A DNA stretch of 64,000 bases. It comes from Bacillota bacterium (GTDB lineage: Bacteria > Bacillota > Bacilli > Paenibacillales > UBA4045). The stretch is from positions 62,001 through 126,000 of the forward strand of contig JAEZQY010000061.1 of assembly GCA_023441055.1 (NCBI GenBank), given 5' to 3'. Below the pieces are notes generated by a model. That model had not been told where the DNA came from. It was given only the letters and a program-made list of their open reading frames with translations, and searched no databases. The position numbers were made by a program, and so were the translations under genes. Positions 26,430 through 34,895 of this stretch are shown here, in pieces; the first letter of the stretch is position 1, and each line of letters begins with the position of its first letter.

Positions 26430-29400
26430 TCAGTTCTCTTGAATTTCTCTGCGGTTCTTCTTGAACCACTTGGATAGCAACTCATACACGATTGGTACGA
26501 TAATCAACGTGAGCAACGTCGAGCTAGTTAAGCCGCCGATGACGGAGATGCCCAGGCCCTTGGAGATTAGACCTCCACCGCCGCCGCCCTCGATCGCTAG
26601 CGGGATCAATGCACCGATCGTTGCGATCGCGGTCATCAGGATTGGACGTAGACGCGTCATACCTGCTTCGATAATCGCATCACGCAGGGACAGCCCGTCA
26701 CGCTCCATATGAATGATGCGATCGACGAGTACAATCGCGTTCGTGACGACGATACCGATCAGCATGAGCATACCCATCATAACCGTCACCGATATGGTCT
26801 CGCCTGCAATTAACAATCCGACGAACGAGCCGATGACTGCGAATGGCAGGGAGAACAGGATGGAGAATGGCGCGAGCCCTTCGCCGAAGGTGACGACGAG
26901 AATGAAGTAGACAATGGCGATTGCTGCGATCATCGCGATCGCTAACTGGGTGAACGTCTCCTCGATATCAGCAGTGACCCCAGCCACTCCGATCTCGACA
27001 CCTCTAGGCAGATTCAGCTGGTCAATCGCCTTATCCAGATCAGCGGATACCTTCGAGATATCATCGCCGATAATATTAGCTGATACGGTAGCGTAATATT
27101 GCCCCTGGCTGCGCGCGAGTGTATTGAGCGTATAGCCCTCCTCCACAGTCACGAGCTCAGAGAGCTTCATCGTAGTGCCGAGCGCTGTAGGCACTGGTGT
27201 AGCTAACAGCTCTTCAATCGAGCGTGCAGGTGCTTGTTCTTCCTTCTGTACAATCACCTCTAGCGTCTGACCGTCCTTCTCAATCGTGGTCAATACATCA
27301 GATCCCCGATTCGGATACAAGGTCATCACAATCTGGCCAGTTGTCAGGCCGTACTGCAGCAGCTCTGCCTGATTCACCTTGAACGTAAATTCTGTGAAGC
27401 TCTCCTCCGCGCTCGACGATACATCCTTCAAGCCGCTGTGGCCGGCGAGTACTTCCTCCACCATGCCGACTGCTTCGTAGAGCGGATCGAGCTCATCGCC
27501 GTAGAAGGTGTAGCTGACTCCGTTGCCGGCTAGGGCCGACATGGAGAAGCTCTGACTCTTCCATTGGCCGGTCTGACCGATGTTGAATACATATTGCTCA
27601 ATGTCTTCCTTGACGTCAGGGAAATCCTTCGTATCCGGGTCGAAAATAAGGTATAGCAGCCCGCCGCCGGCTGCACCACCCATCATAGCGACCATTGGAT
27701 CGGAGCTGTCTGAGATGGACAGTTGCACCATATCGATATCGGCATGCTTCATTAATTCTTCTTCCACTGCTGTCACGCTGGCTAGAACGTCTTGCTCCAG
27801 CTCGCCGGCGGCAGGTGTGTAGGTGAGGATCATCATCTTCTCTTCCTCGCTGCCGAGGAAGCTTACTCCGATAATCGGCGTCAGCAGCAGACTGCCGACC
27901 AGAAGTAGGATAGAGACGATAGAAGTGATGGCCTTGTGATTGAGCGTCCATGTGAGTACCTTCTTATACCATACAGCCAGCTTGCCATGATCCTTATGCG
28001 TGCTCTCCGACTTAGGCGCGTACAGCTTCTTTTTGAACAGGAAGTGAGAGAGCGCAGGGACAATGGTAACCGCCACGATTAGCGATGCGCCTAGTGCGAA
28101 TGACATCGTCAATGCGAATGGCAGGAACAGCTCGCCGACCATCCCGCCAACGAACATGAGCGGTGCGAATACCGCTACAGTGACGAGTGTAGACGATAGA
28201 ATCGGCTTGAACATCTCTAATGTCGCTTCTCGAACGAGTGCGCGGCCATTCAGCTTCTCATCCTTCAGATGCAGTCGTCTGAATATGTTCTCCACGACAA
28301 CAATCGAGTCATCGATTACCCGACCAATCGCTACGGTGATCGCTCCAAGCGTCATAATATTCAGTGTAATATCGAGCCAGTATAGCAACAGCAGCGCCAT
28401 GAATACGGACACTGGAATGGACACGATAGAGATAATGGTAGACTTGATATCACGCAGGAAGAGCATGATGATGATCACGGCGATCAATCCGCCGAACAGC
28501 GCCTTCTCCACCATCGTAGAGACCGCTTGCTCGATCGGCTTGCCCTGGTCGAGTGAGATGTCTACAACCAGTCCTTCGAGCCTGTTCTGCTCCTCTTCCA
28601 TGAGTTCCTTAACGGCATTAACAACGGTTACCGTATTGGCGTCCTGTGCCTTGATGACCTGGACGGCAATGGCTTCCACACCATTCGTACGCGATACCGA
28701 TTGCACCTTGCCGACGACTTCGATGGCAGCAATATCGCCCAGTCTCACGAATGGAATTGGATTGGCCTCTGACGGCGTGACAGGAATCATCATATTGGTC
28801 AGTTCGTCAGTCGTTGTGAATTTACCATCAACTGAGATGGCTTGCTCGGCCTCGGCGAATTGGAACAGTCCTAGCGAGACGCCCATATTACTGGCCTGGA
28901 TCATCTGCTTGACGGTTTCCTCACTCACGCCTAAGGAAGCCATCTTAGCCTCATCGTAAGTCAGCTCGATCTCTTCGATATGATGCCCGGTCATCGAAGC
29001 GGATGCGACACCGTTGATCTTCTCAATCTTAGGCAAGAGCACTTCCTCGACCGTAGCAGTCAGGGATACGATATCTTCTGTCTCGCTGCTGATGCTCAGC
29101 GCCAGGATCGGCATCATATTGAAGCTGATTGCCGTAATCATGGGCTCTTGGGCGCTGTCCGGCAGGGTTATATTCTCGAACGAGGATTGCAGCTCGCGCT
29201 TAGCCTCGGCCATATCCTGCTCATAATCATATTCAACCTGAAGGCTGGCAAGGTTGGAGTAAGAATTGGAGTAGACCGCCTTCACGCCCTCCAGATTCTC
29301 GATCGTCTTCTCCAGGGGGATGGATACATCCTCCATTACTTGCTCCGGCGTAGCGCCAGGATATACACTCATGACCATTAGAAATGGAATATTGATGTCC

Positions 29401-29522
29401 GGAATCGTCTCCGTCTTCATCTGTGTGCTGGAATAAATACCAGATCCAAGAACGATCAGGGTTAACAGCCACACAGCGAGCTTGTTCCGAATTGTAAAAT
29501 TGACAAAACCTCTCACACTCAC
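26430..29522 (-). CDS. RND-family efflux transporter (SwrC/YerP-like)
   Basis: 1030 residues from a GTG start with AGAGGA upstream. The AcrB/SwrC pattern is clear: MSVRGFVNFTIRNKLAVWLL first helix, PDINIPFLMVMSVYPGATPEQV, a periplasm-like loop, a block of membrane helices near 335-500 with the proton-relay region, a second loop, and a final block near 850-1010 (MLMLIGIVVTNAIVLVD). It would use the proton gradient to export amphiphilic compounds such as lipopeptides or antibiotics. Gram-positive members work without an outer-membrane channel. It is divergent from a TetR regulator with a palindromic operator between them. The substrate is unknown. Confidence 0.93.
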   Translation of the reverse strand: MSVRGFVNFTIRNKLAVWLLTLIVLGSGIYSSTQMKTETIPDINIPFLMVMSVYPGATPEQVMEDVSIPLEKTIENLEGVKAVYSNSYSNLASLQVEYDYEQDMAEAKRELQSSFENITLPDSAQEPMITAISFNMMPILALSISSETEDIVSLTATVEEVLLPKIEKINGVASASMTGHHIEEIELTYDEAKMASLGVSEETVKQMIQASNMGVSLGLFQFAEAEQAISVDGKFTTTDELTNMMIPVTPSEANPIPFVRLGDIAAIEVVGKVQSVSRTNGVEAIAVQVIKAQDANTVTVVNAVKELMEEEQNRLEGLVVDISLDQGKPIEQAVSTMVEKALFGGLIAVIIIMLFLRDIKSTIISIVSIPVSVFMALLLLYWLDITLNIMTLGAITVAIGRVIDDSIVVVENIFRRLHLKDEKLNGRALVREATLEMFKPILSSTLVTVAVFAPLMFVGGMVGELFLPFALTMSFALGASLIVAVTIVPALSHFLFKKKLYAPKSESTHKDHGKLAVWYKKVLTWTLNHKAITSIVSILLLVGSLLLTPIIGVSFLGSEEEKMMILTYTPAAGELEQDVLASVTAVEEELMKHADIDMVQLSISDSSDPMVAMMGGAAGGGLLYLIFDPDTKDFPDVKEDIEQYVFNIGQTGQWKSQSFSMSALAGNGVSYTFYGDELDPLYEAVGMVEEVLAGHSGLKDVSSSAEESFTEFTFKVNQAELLQYGLTTGQIVMTLYPNRGSDVLTTIEKDGQTLEVIVQKEEQAPARSIEELLATPVPTALGTTMKLSELVTVEEGYTLNTLARSQGQYYATVSANIIGDDISKVSADLDKAIDQLNLPRGVEIGVAGVTADIEETFTQLAIAMIAAIAIVYFILVVTFGEGLAPFSILFSLPFAVIGSFVGLLIAGETISVTVMMGMLMLIGIVVTNAIVLVDRIIHMERDGLSLRDAIIEAGMTRLRPILMTAIATIGALIPLAIEGGGGGGLISKGLGISVIGGLTSSTLLTLIIVPIVYELLSKWFKKNRREIQEN

Positions 29523-29579
29523 ACCATCCTCTTTTATTTGTCTGTAGATTGACTTTTTAGACTTATTTCTTCATAATAA

Positions 29580-29593
29580 TGACTAGTCGGTCA
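29580..29593. promoter_or_regulatory. Candidate TetR operator in the divergent promoter region
   Basis: TGAC-TAGTCG-GTCA inverted repeat, flanked by further symmetric bases (AA...TT), in the 107-bp gap between the RND and TetR genes. It is positioned to repress both promoters. Confidence 0.55.
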
Positions 29594-29629
29594 GTTGTCA
29601 AATTCAGATAGGGGTGCAGCTGGGCTAAT

Positions 29630-30472
29630 ATGGTGAGAAAACAACTAATTATCGAAAAGTCCCTGGAGCTATTCGCAGAGCAAGGATTTGAAGCTACATC
29701 TGTCCAGCAGATCACGGATCGCTGCGGCATTTCCAAGGGCGCGTTCTATCTTAGCTTCAAGTCTAAGGATGAACTGATTATGGCGATCGTTGATTATTTT
29801 ATGATACAGGTAACTACGGATATTGACCAAGCGGTCAGACTGCAAGTGCCGAAGGATAAACTGCTCTATGAATTCTATTATTCCACCTTCGATTCGTTCA
29901 ATAAGCACACCGGGTTCGCCAAGCTGTTCGTCCAGGAGCAGGCTCTTCAGTTGAATCAGGAATTGCTGATCAAGATTGATGAATTCGACAGACGGATTAA
30001 CCAGAGCCTCCTGCATCTGCTTGATCAGGTGTATACCGACTTAGCTAAGGAGCTGCGATATGATCTTCTGGTCAGTATGAAGGCCCTCCTGCACAATTAC
30101 ATTGGGCTGTATATGCACCGGAGCATGACGACGAGTCCGGACCTGCTCGTTAGGTCGCTTGTAGAGAAGACAGATATTCTGGCGCGGCATATGACGATTC
30201 CATTCGTGTCGGAGGAGACGTTCCGGAATAAGGGCATCATCTGTAAGGATGAGAATGAGTCGGAGGCGCGCGAGCAACTGATTAAGCTGATTGAGCAGCT
30301 GCTTTCTGAGCTAGAGGAACCAATCGAGGTTGAATCCTTACTAACGTTAAAGCAGAGCCTCCTGCAACCCGAACCGAGTCTGGCGATCGTGAAGGGGATG
30401 CTGGAGAATCTGAGACATAATCCTGCATGCAGATGGGTCTGCTACCTGGTGCGGGAGCATTATCGGTTATAG
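29630..30472 (+). CDS. TetR/AcrR-family regulator
   Basis: 280 residues. The first ATG (29630) and the adjacent GTG (29633) are both possible starts; the Shine-Dalgarno AGGGGTG is somewhat distant. Residues ~5-50 form the TetR helix-turn-helix (SLELFAEQGFEATSVQQITDRCGISKGAFYLSFKSKDEL), one of the clearest in the window. The ligand-binding region is helical and about 60-80 residues longer than the usual TetR length, with a Leu/Glu-rich C-terminal extension. It is divergent from the RND pump, which it probably represses through the TGAC...GTCA site. Confidence 0.92.
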   Translation: MVRKQLIIEKSLELFAEQGFEATSVQQITDRCGISKGAFYLSFKSKDELIMAIVDYFMIQVTTDIDQAVRLQVPKDKLLYEFYYSTFDSFNKHTGFAKLFVQEQALQLNQELLIKIDEFDRRINQSLLHLLDQVYTDLAKELRYDLLVSMKALLHNYIGLYMHRSMTTSPDLLVRSLVEKTDILARHMTIPFVSEETFRNKGIICKDENESEAREQLIKLIEQLLSELEEPIEVESLLTLKQSLLQPEPSLAIVKGMLENLRHNPACRWVCYLVREHYRL

Positions 30473-30475
30473 TGG

Positions 30476-30507
30476 AAGACCCTCCGATTGCTATCGGAGG
30501 GTCTTTC
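30476..30507 (+). terminator. Terminator of the TetR gene
   Basis: AAGACCCTCCGAT / ATCGGAGGGTCTT stem with a TGCT loop followed by TCTT, 4 bp after the stop. Being symmetric, it may also serve the convergent nucleoside hydrolase gene. Confidence 0.85.
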
Positions 30508-30539
30508 TTGATGGAAGAGCACGATTACATGCTATCCCA

Positions 30540-31469
30540 CTATTCGCGAAACTGTTCAAGCTTGCGGAAGAAGTCCTTGAAGATGTCGTTACGGTAGGCA
30601 GCGGAAGCGCAATGAATGAGATGTCGGGTGGTATCCTGACTCCAAGTGCCCTGATCCGTTAGTACGGGGCTATGAACGAGATCCATTGGTACGAAATCTG
30701 GATTGACCAGATAAGCGATAGCAGAGATGTCCCATATCACCCGTGAATAACCGAAGTGATCGGAGCTGCAGCCCTCGTAACGCTCGGCGAGGAAATCGCC
30801 GATTCTGCCTCTGCCTCTAACGTAATAATTGATTTCAGGCAGAGTTGTAATAAGATGCGATGCGACGCCATGGCAAGGGATAAGCTTGAATGGCACTCCA
30901 CTGTCTAGAAGCACTCGCGCAGCTGGAATGTCTTGAATGAGATTGAACTCCTTAGTGTCTCTCCAGCTTAGGATATGTCCGCCTAGCCAGATTACGACAA
31001 TCTTCTCGATGATGCGCGGCTCGAGTAATATCGCTGAAGCTACATTGGTTATCGCACCAATGGCTACGACGTATAAGGGTTCATCATCCGGCATAGCCAT
31101 TGCTTTCTTAACCAAATCACGAGCGGCTTCGCTGTCAACGGCTTCTGTCTCACTTGGCAGATAGGAGGTGGATCCCTTGAAGACGAACCCGTCGGACGAT
31201 ACGTTCATGCGCTCCAGAATACAAAGGGCTTCTTCATAGCTCTTCTCCATACCGTCCTCAGGTCCAGATGACAGCTGGTTATAGAACGGAGCCGCGTAAA
31301 CGGCTTGCAGATCTATTTTATCCTGGGAGAGAAGGGCATACACGATTGCAAATTGATCATCGATTTCGTTGAACGTATCGGTATCCAGCACAACCTTCAC
31401 CTTACCGACATGTGGCTGCAGGCGCTGTAGCCTGAACGCTTCTGATAGCTGCGGATAGACAACCTTCAT
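30540..31469 (-). CDS. Nucleoside hydrolase (IUNH family)
   Basis: 309 residues with GAGGT before the ATG. The metal/ribose-binding motif is DTDTFNEIDDQFA (Asp29, Asp31, Asp37, Asp38), a variant with two extra residues compared with the usual DxDxGxDD. Other family landmarks are PLYVVAIGAITNVASAIL and EKIVVIWLGG. It would hydrolyse a ribosidic bond of a nucleoside or related riboside to give ribose. Last gene of an operon with D-ribose pyranase, an IUNH-like protein, an ABC importer and ribokinase, so the ribose goes to ribose-5-phosphate. The nucleobase or aglycone preference cannot be read. Confidence 0.9.
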   Translation of the reverse strand: MKVVYPQLSEAFRLQRLQPHVGKVKVVLDTDTFNEIDDQFAIVYALLSQDKIDLQAVYAAPFYNQLSSGPEDGMEKSYEEALCILERMNVSSDGFVFKGSTSYLPSETEAVDSEAARDLVKKAMAMPDDEPLYVVAIGAITNVASAILLEPRIIEKIVVIWLGGHILSWRDTKEFNLIQDIPAARVLLDSGVPFKLIPCHGVASHLITTLPEINYYVRGRGRIGDFLAERYEGCSSDHFGYSRVIWDISAIAYLVNPDFVPMDLVHSPVLTDQGTWSQDTTRHLIHCASAAYRNDIFKDFFRKLEQFRE

Positions 31470-31497
31470 ATCATTATACCTCGCTTCACCATATAAT

Positions 31498-31896
31498 TTA
31501 GAAAACCACTCCAGATTGTAGAATCACATTCGCGTATGGAGAGCATTCTCCGGTACGGATTACGGCAATGGCTTTATGTTCAATCAATTGTTTCAATTCG
31601 ACATGAGGGAGTGTTCCAATTTCAGTGTCTGCTAATCGTTCAAGCAGCTTTGGATAGACTGTGCCTCTTTGCTCGATCAGTTCTTCCGCTATCCATGCCT
31701 TCTCTATATGAAGCTCTGATAGCACGACTTCAAGTGTTTCGATAAAACCGGGAACCCCAGCGGTCAGCGCTAGGTCAATTCGCTTGACGCTCTTAGGAAT
31801 CGGCAGTCCGCTGTCGGCGATGACAATTAAATCTTGATGTCCCAAGCTGGCTAGGAGATAAGAAATTTCGGAATGAAGCAGTGTAGTCTTCTTCAT
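31498..31896 (-). CDS. rbsD: D-ribose pyranase RbsD
   Basis: 132 residues with AGGAG before the ATG. The protein shows the RbsD family pattern: MKKTTLLHSEISYLLASLGHQD, then ADSGLPIP, DLALTAGVPGF and a C-terminal VIRTGECSPYANVIL containing the active-site Tyr region. It interconverts pyranose and furanose forms of D-ribose so that ribokinase can use it. It sits between two nucleoside-hydrolase-type genes, which would supply the ribose. Its ribosome binding site lies in the 3' end of the preceding gene, indicating co-transcription. Confidence 0.95.
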   Translation of the reverse strand: MKKTTLLHSEISYLLASLGHQDLIVIADSGLPIPKSVKRIDLALTAGVPGFIETLEVVLSELHIEKAWIAEELIEQRGTVYPKLLERLADTEIGTLPHVELKQLIEHKAIAVIRTGECSPYANVILQSGVVF

Positions 31897-31902
31897 GCTA
31901 GT

Positions 31903-32976
31903 CTAGTCTCCTAATGTGAAGGAACGATAAAGGGCTGGAAGGGCTTCGCGCAGCGCCGCCTCATTGATATAGGGGTCGCCTCGGTCATACATGGATAAAT
32001 TGGATTGTTCAGTGAACGTGAAATCGAATAGGCCGTCATCATTTATGTCAACTGTGCATGGTCTAAGCTCGTTTGGAAGTACTTGATCGGTGCTGAGCAC
32101 TTCATCGTTAGGGACGAGGCGATACTCTCCGCTAGCGCGCCTCACTATCGATCTACGCGCAACTTGCGCCCATACGGCGGTTTCCCATACATTATGCCGC
32201 TTGGCGTAGACACGCTTCATAAAGTCTTCGCTAAGCGGTTCATCGACTGCTCTTAGGAAGTCTACCCGATTCGTGCGCTCCAATGCATACCCGAGATAAT
32301 TACGAAGCTTGGGCTCCATATCTCGAATGAAGTTCAAGTTCTCCAACAGCCAATAGCTATTGTGAGGTCCGTACGCGAACGGGCCATTCTCAGTAGCGCA
32401 AGGATAGATGGCAATTTCAATATCGGATCGCAGCAGTCTTACAAAGCCGTGAACATCCAGATGCACATTCCATTCCAAGTAATTCGATGAGGAAGCTCCG
32501 GCACTGATATGGAGCTTGCTGACCTTGCGGCGGAACAGCTCCGGATTGCGGTTATAAGCAGCTGCGATTGCGCGAGTCGAGCCGAAAGATAAGATCTCAA
32601 CGGGCTCGCTGCTATTCTCCAAGGTGTCCAAGATAAGCTGGATGCCTGTCTGCTGAAAATGCGGTATGTCCGTCATAGTATCAGCGGGCGATCGCATTGG
32701 AGTGAAGGGACTAACCGCGAACGGAACGTTGCGATCGAACAAGTAATTGAGCTGTATCATCGGAATATACCCCGGATCACGAGGACCTGTTGGATCTCGG
32801 AAGAACGGGTCTTCATGATCTGCATATGGACTGCGGAAGCGGTCCGTTGTATCTAGAATAACAGCCCGCAGATCGATTTCAGGTAAGGCATAAGGTGTTA
32901 GGATATCCACATTATCACCTGGATCCTGATGGGGGTGATATAGATCGGTGACATTAATTATTGGTATTCGTTTCAT
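31903..32976 (-). CDS. Divergent nucleoside-hydrolase-like protein
   Basis: 357 residues with AAAGGGA before the ATG. The N-terminus INVTDLYHPHQDPGDNVDIL replaces the usual DxDxxxDD motif but keeps an Asp-rich loop. A segment near 122-150 (EILSFGSTRAIAAAYNRNPELF) matches the TN-A region of nucleoside hydrolases, followed by KLHISAGASS in place of the usual MGG strand. I therefore place it in the nucleoside hydrolase superfamily as a divergent branch. It lies between the permease and rbsD genes in the same operon. Another possibility is a related but non-hydrolytic fold; this is a medium-confidence call. Confidence 0.6.
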   Translation of the reverse strand: MKRIPIINVTDLYHPHQDPGDNVDILTPYALPEIDLRAVILDTTDRFRSPYADHEDPFFRDPTGPRDPGYIPMIQLNYLFDRNVPFAVSPFTPMRSPADTMTDIPHFQQTGIQLILDTLENSSEPVEILSFGSTRAIAAAYNRNPELFRRKVSKLHISAGASSSNYLEWNVHLDVHGFVRLLRSDIEIAIYPCATENGPFAYGPHNSYWLLENLNFIRDMEPKLRNYLGYALERTNRVDFLRAVDEPLSEDFMKRVYAKRHNVWETAVWAQVARRSIVRRASGEYRLVPNDEVLSTDQVLPNELRPCTVDINDDGLFDFTFTEQSNLSMYDRGDPYINEAALREALPALYRSFTLGD

Positions 32977-33004
32977 CGTGTTATTCCCTTTCTAGGACTC
33001 TACG

Positions 33005-33877
33005 TTATTCTTTGACTGACCCCATGACAATACCGTGAATGAAGTATCGCTGTAGGAACGGATATAACACTAAGATTGGTGTGGAGGCCAGTATGATCTG
33101 AGCGCTGATTGATGTTCGATCAGTTAAGGTCTGCATGACGGTCTGCTGATCTGCATTGACTAGATTACGAGAAGCTAGGACGGTATGCAGATAGGTTTGC
33201 AATGGATAATTCTCTGGCGCATTCATATAGATCAGGCCATCGAACCAAGCATTCCAGTGTCCAACTGCACTGAATAATGTGACGGTTGCAATGACGGGAA
33301 GAGACAGTGGGACGATAACACGCGACATGATCATCCATTGTGATGCGCCATCCACCACGCTTGCTTCTTCTAGTTGCTTGGGCAATTGGCGCATGAAATT
33401 GATCATCAGGATGACATTGAAGACAGGTACAGCACCAGGTAGAACTAATGCCCAGATTGAATCCAGCAAATTCAGCTTCATGATAACCATGTAGGACGGA
33501 ATGAGACCGCCGCCGAATAGCATGGTGAAGACTACAACCCAGATGTAGACGTTACGTCCACGGAAGGTCGAGGACTCCTTAGATAATGGGTAAGCCATCA
33601 TGATTGTAATTAACATATTAATTGCTACTCCGAATATTACCCGTTCGATCGATACGAAGAAGGAGGACCAGAATCTGGCTTGCTTCAGCACCGTCTCGTA
33701 AGCGATTGTTGTGAACTCTACCGGCCATAGACCAACAATATATTGCGCTGCTGGACCATTGCCGCTTAGTGACACTGCAAGAATGTGCAGCATCGGGAGT
33801 AAGCATAGGAATGAAATCATAGCAAGGAAGATGTGATTGAAAATATCAAATGCTGTATATCGTCTAAGATTATTCAT
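33005..33877 (-). CDS. Carbohydrate ABC transporter permease (LplC/YtcP type)
   Basis: 290 residues with GGGAGGTAG before the ATG, the ribosome site overlapping the end of the upstream permease gene. Six membrane helices; EAA loop EASVVDGASQWMIMSRVIVP; typical C-terminus PFLQRYFIHGIVMGSVKE. Partner of the permease just upstream. No ATPase gene in the operon. In this operon the imported compound is presumably a riboside or ribose-containing sugar, an inference from the enzymes alongside. Confidence 0.92.
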   Translation of the reverse strand: MNNLRRYTAFDIFNHIFLAMISFLCLLPMLHILAVSLSGNGPAAQYIVGLWPVEFTTIAYETVLKQARFWSSFFVSIERVIFGVAINMLITIMMAYPLSKESSTFRGRNVYIWVVVFTMLFGGGLIPSYMVIMKLNLLDSIWALVLPGAVPVFNVILMINFMRQLPKQLEEASVVDGASQWMIMSRVIVPLSLPVIATVTLFSAVGHWNAWFDGLIYMNAPENYPLQTYLHTVLASRNLVNADQQTVMQTLTDRTSISAQIILASTPILVLYPFLQRYFIHGIVMGSVKE

Positions 33878-33889
33878 TCGTCTACCTCC

Positions 33890-34786
33890 CTAGAATATCC
33901 GGTAGTTCGCATAACGGTAGGCTAGGCGATAAGAGAGGACAATCAGGACGAAGCCGATTGCTGACTTGAATAATCCGATAGCGGTCGCCAGACCATATTG
34001 TGCCGATATGAGACCAACTCGGTACACGTAAGTGTCGATAATGTCAGAGGTGCCAATGACAATCGGGTTGTATAGATTGAAGATTTGATCGAATCCGGCA
34101 TTCAGAATATTACCCAGACTGAGGGTGGACATTAAGATGACCACAGGGAGAATACCCGGTAATGTGATATGCCATGTCCGTTTCCAGCGACTTGCGCCAT
34201 CGATTGAAGCTGCTTCGTAGAGTGATGGATCAATGCCGGTAAGCGCAGCCAGATAGATAATAGTCGAGAATCCGAATTCCTTCCAGACATCACTTACGAT
34301 TAAGACTGTTCGGAACCAGAAATTATCCCCGAGGAAGAAGATCGGATCAATTCCAAAAAAACCTAAGAAGTTATTGATGCCGCCGCCATTAACAGATAAT
34401 ACGTCGATGAGGATTCCGCCTAGGATAACCCATGACAAGAAGTGCGGCAAGTAAATCAGACTTTGGATGGTGCGTTTATACCACATGATTCGGATTTCAT
34501 TCAACAAGAGTGCAAAGATGATTGGAACCGATAGACCGGCAATGATCTTCATGATGGCAATCTCGATTGTGTTGGTTACGATTTCCTTCGTATCCGGCAA
34601 GTCGAGCATGAATTTGAAATTCTCTAGTCCAATCCACTCGGAGCGGAAGAAGCCGCGTACCGGATTGAAGTCCTGGAAGGCAATCACAATGCCGATCATT
34701 GGTGTGTATGCAAATATGAGCAAGAGCAGAATGCCTGGAATGAGCATAAGATGGAAAAACCATTTATCTCTCAATGGAATCTTCAC
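33890..34786 (-). CDS. Carbohydrate ABC transporter permease (LplB type)
   Basis: 298 residues from a GTG start with TTAGGAGG at ideal spacing. LplB-type N-terminus (FHLMLIPGILLLLIFAYTP) and the EAA loop EAASIDGASRWKRTWHITLP. Forms the heterodimeric channel with the following permease, fed by the lipoprotein encoded upstream. The 110-bp gap to the binding protein gene contains nothing else I recognise. Confidence 0.92.
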   Translation of the reverse strand: MKIPLRDKWFFHLMLIPGILLLLIFAYTPMIGIVIAFQDFNPVRGFFRSEWIGLENFKFMLDLPDTKEIVTNTIEIAIMKIIAGLSVPIIFALLLNEIRIMWYKRTIQSLIYLPHFLSWVILGGILIDVLSVNGGGINNFLGFFGIDPIFFLGDNFWFRTVLIVSDVWKEFGFSTIIYLAALTGIDPSLYEAASIDGASRWKRTWHITLPGILPVVILMSTLSLGNILNAGFDQIFNLYNPIVIGTSDIIDTYVYRVGLISAQYGLATAIGLFKSAIGFVLIVLSYRLAYRYANYRIF

Positions 34787-34895
34787 GGTTTCCTCCTAAC
34801 GACTCCCTAAAATCGAAGCCTAATGCAAATATAATTCTGAAGTATGAACGGGGACATGCAAGTAATGAACCTACTGCATATCCCCGGACAGCTAT

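Noticed and set aside
28063..28959. 298-codon plus-strand frame inside the RND gene
   Set aside because: Antisense shadow of a clearly conserved transporter; composition is the mirror of the RND codons.
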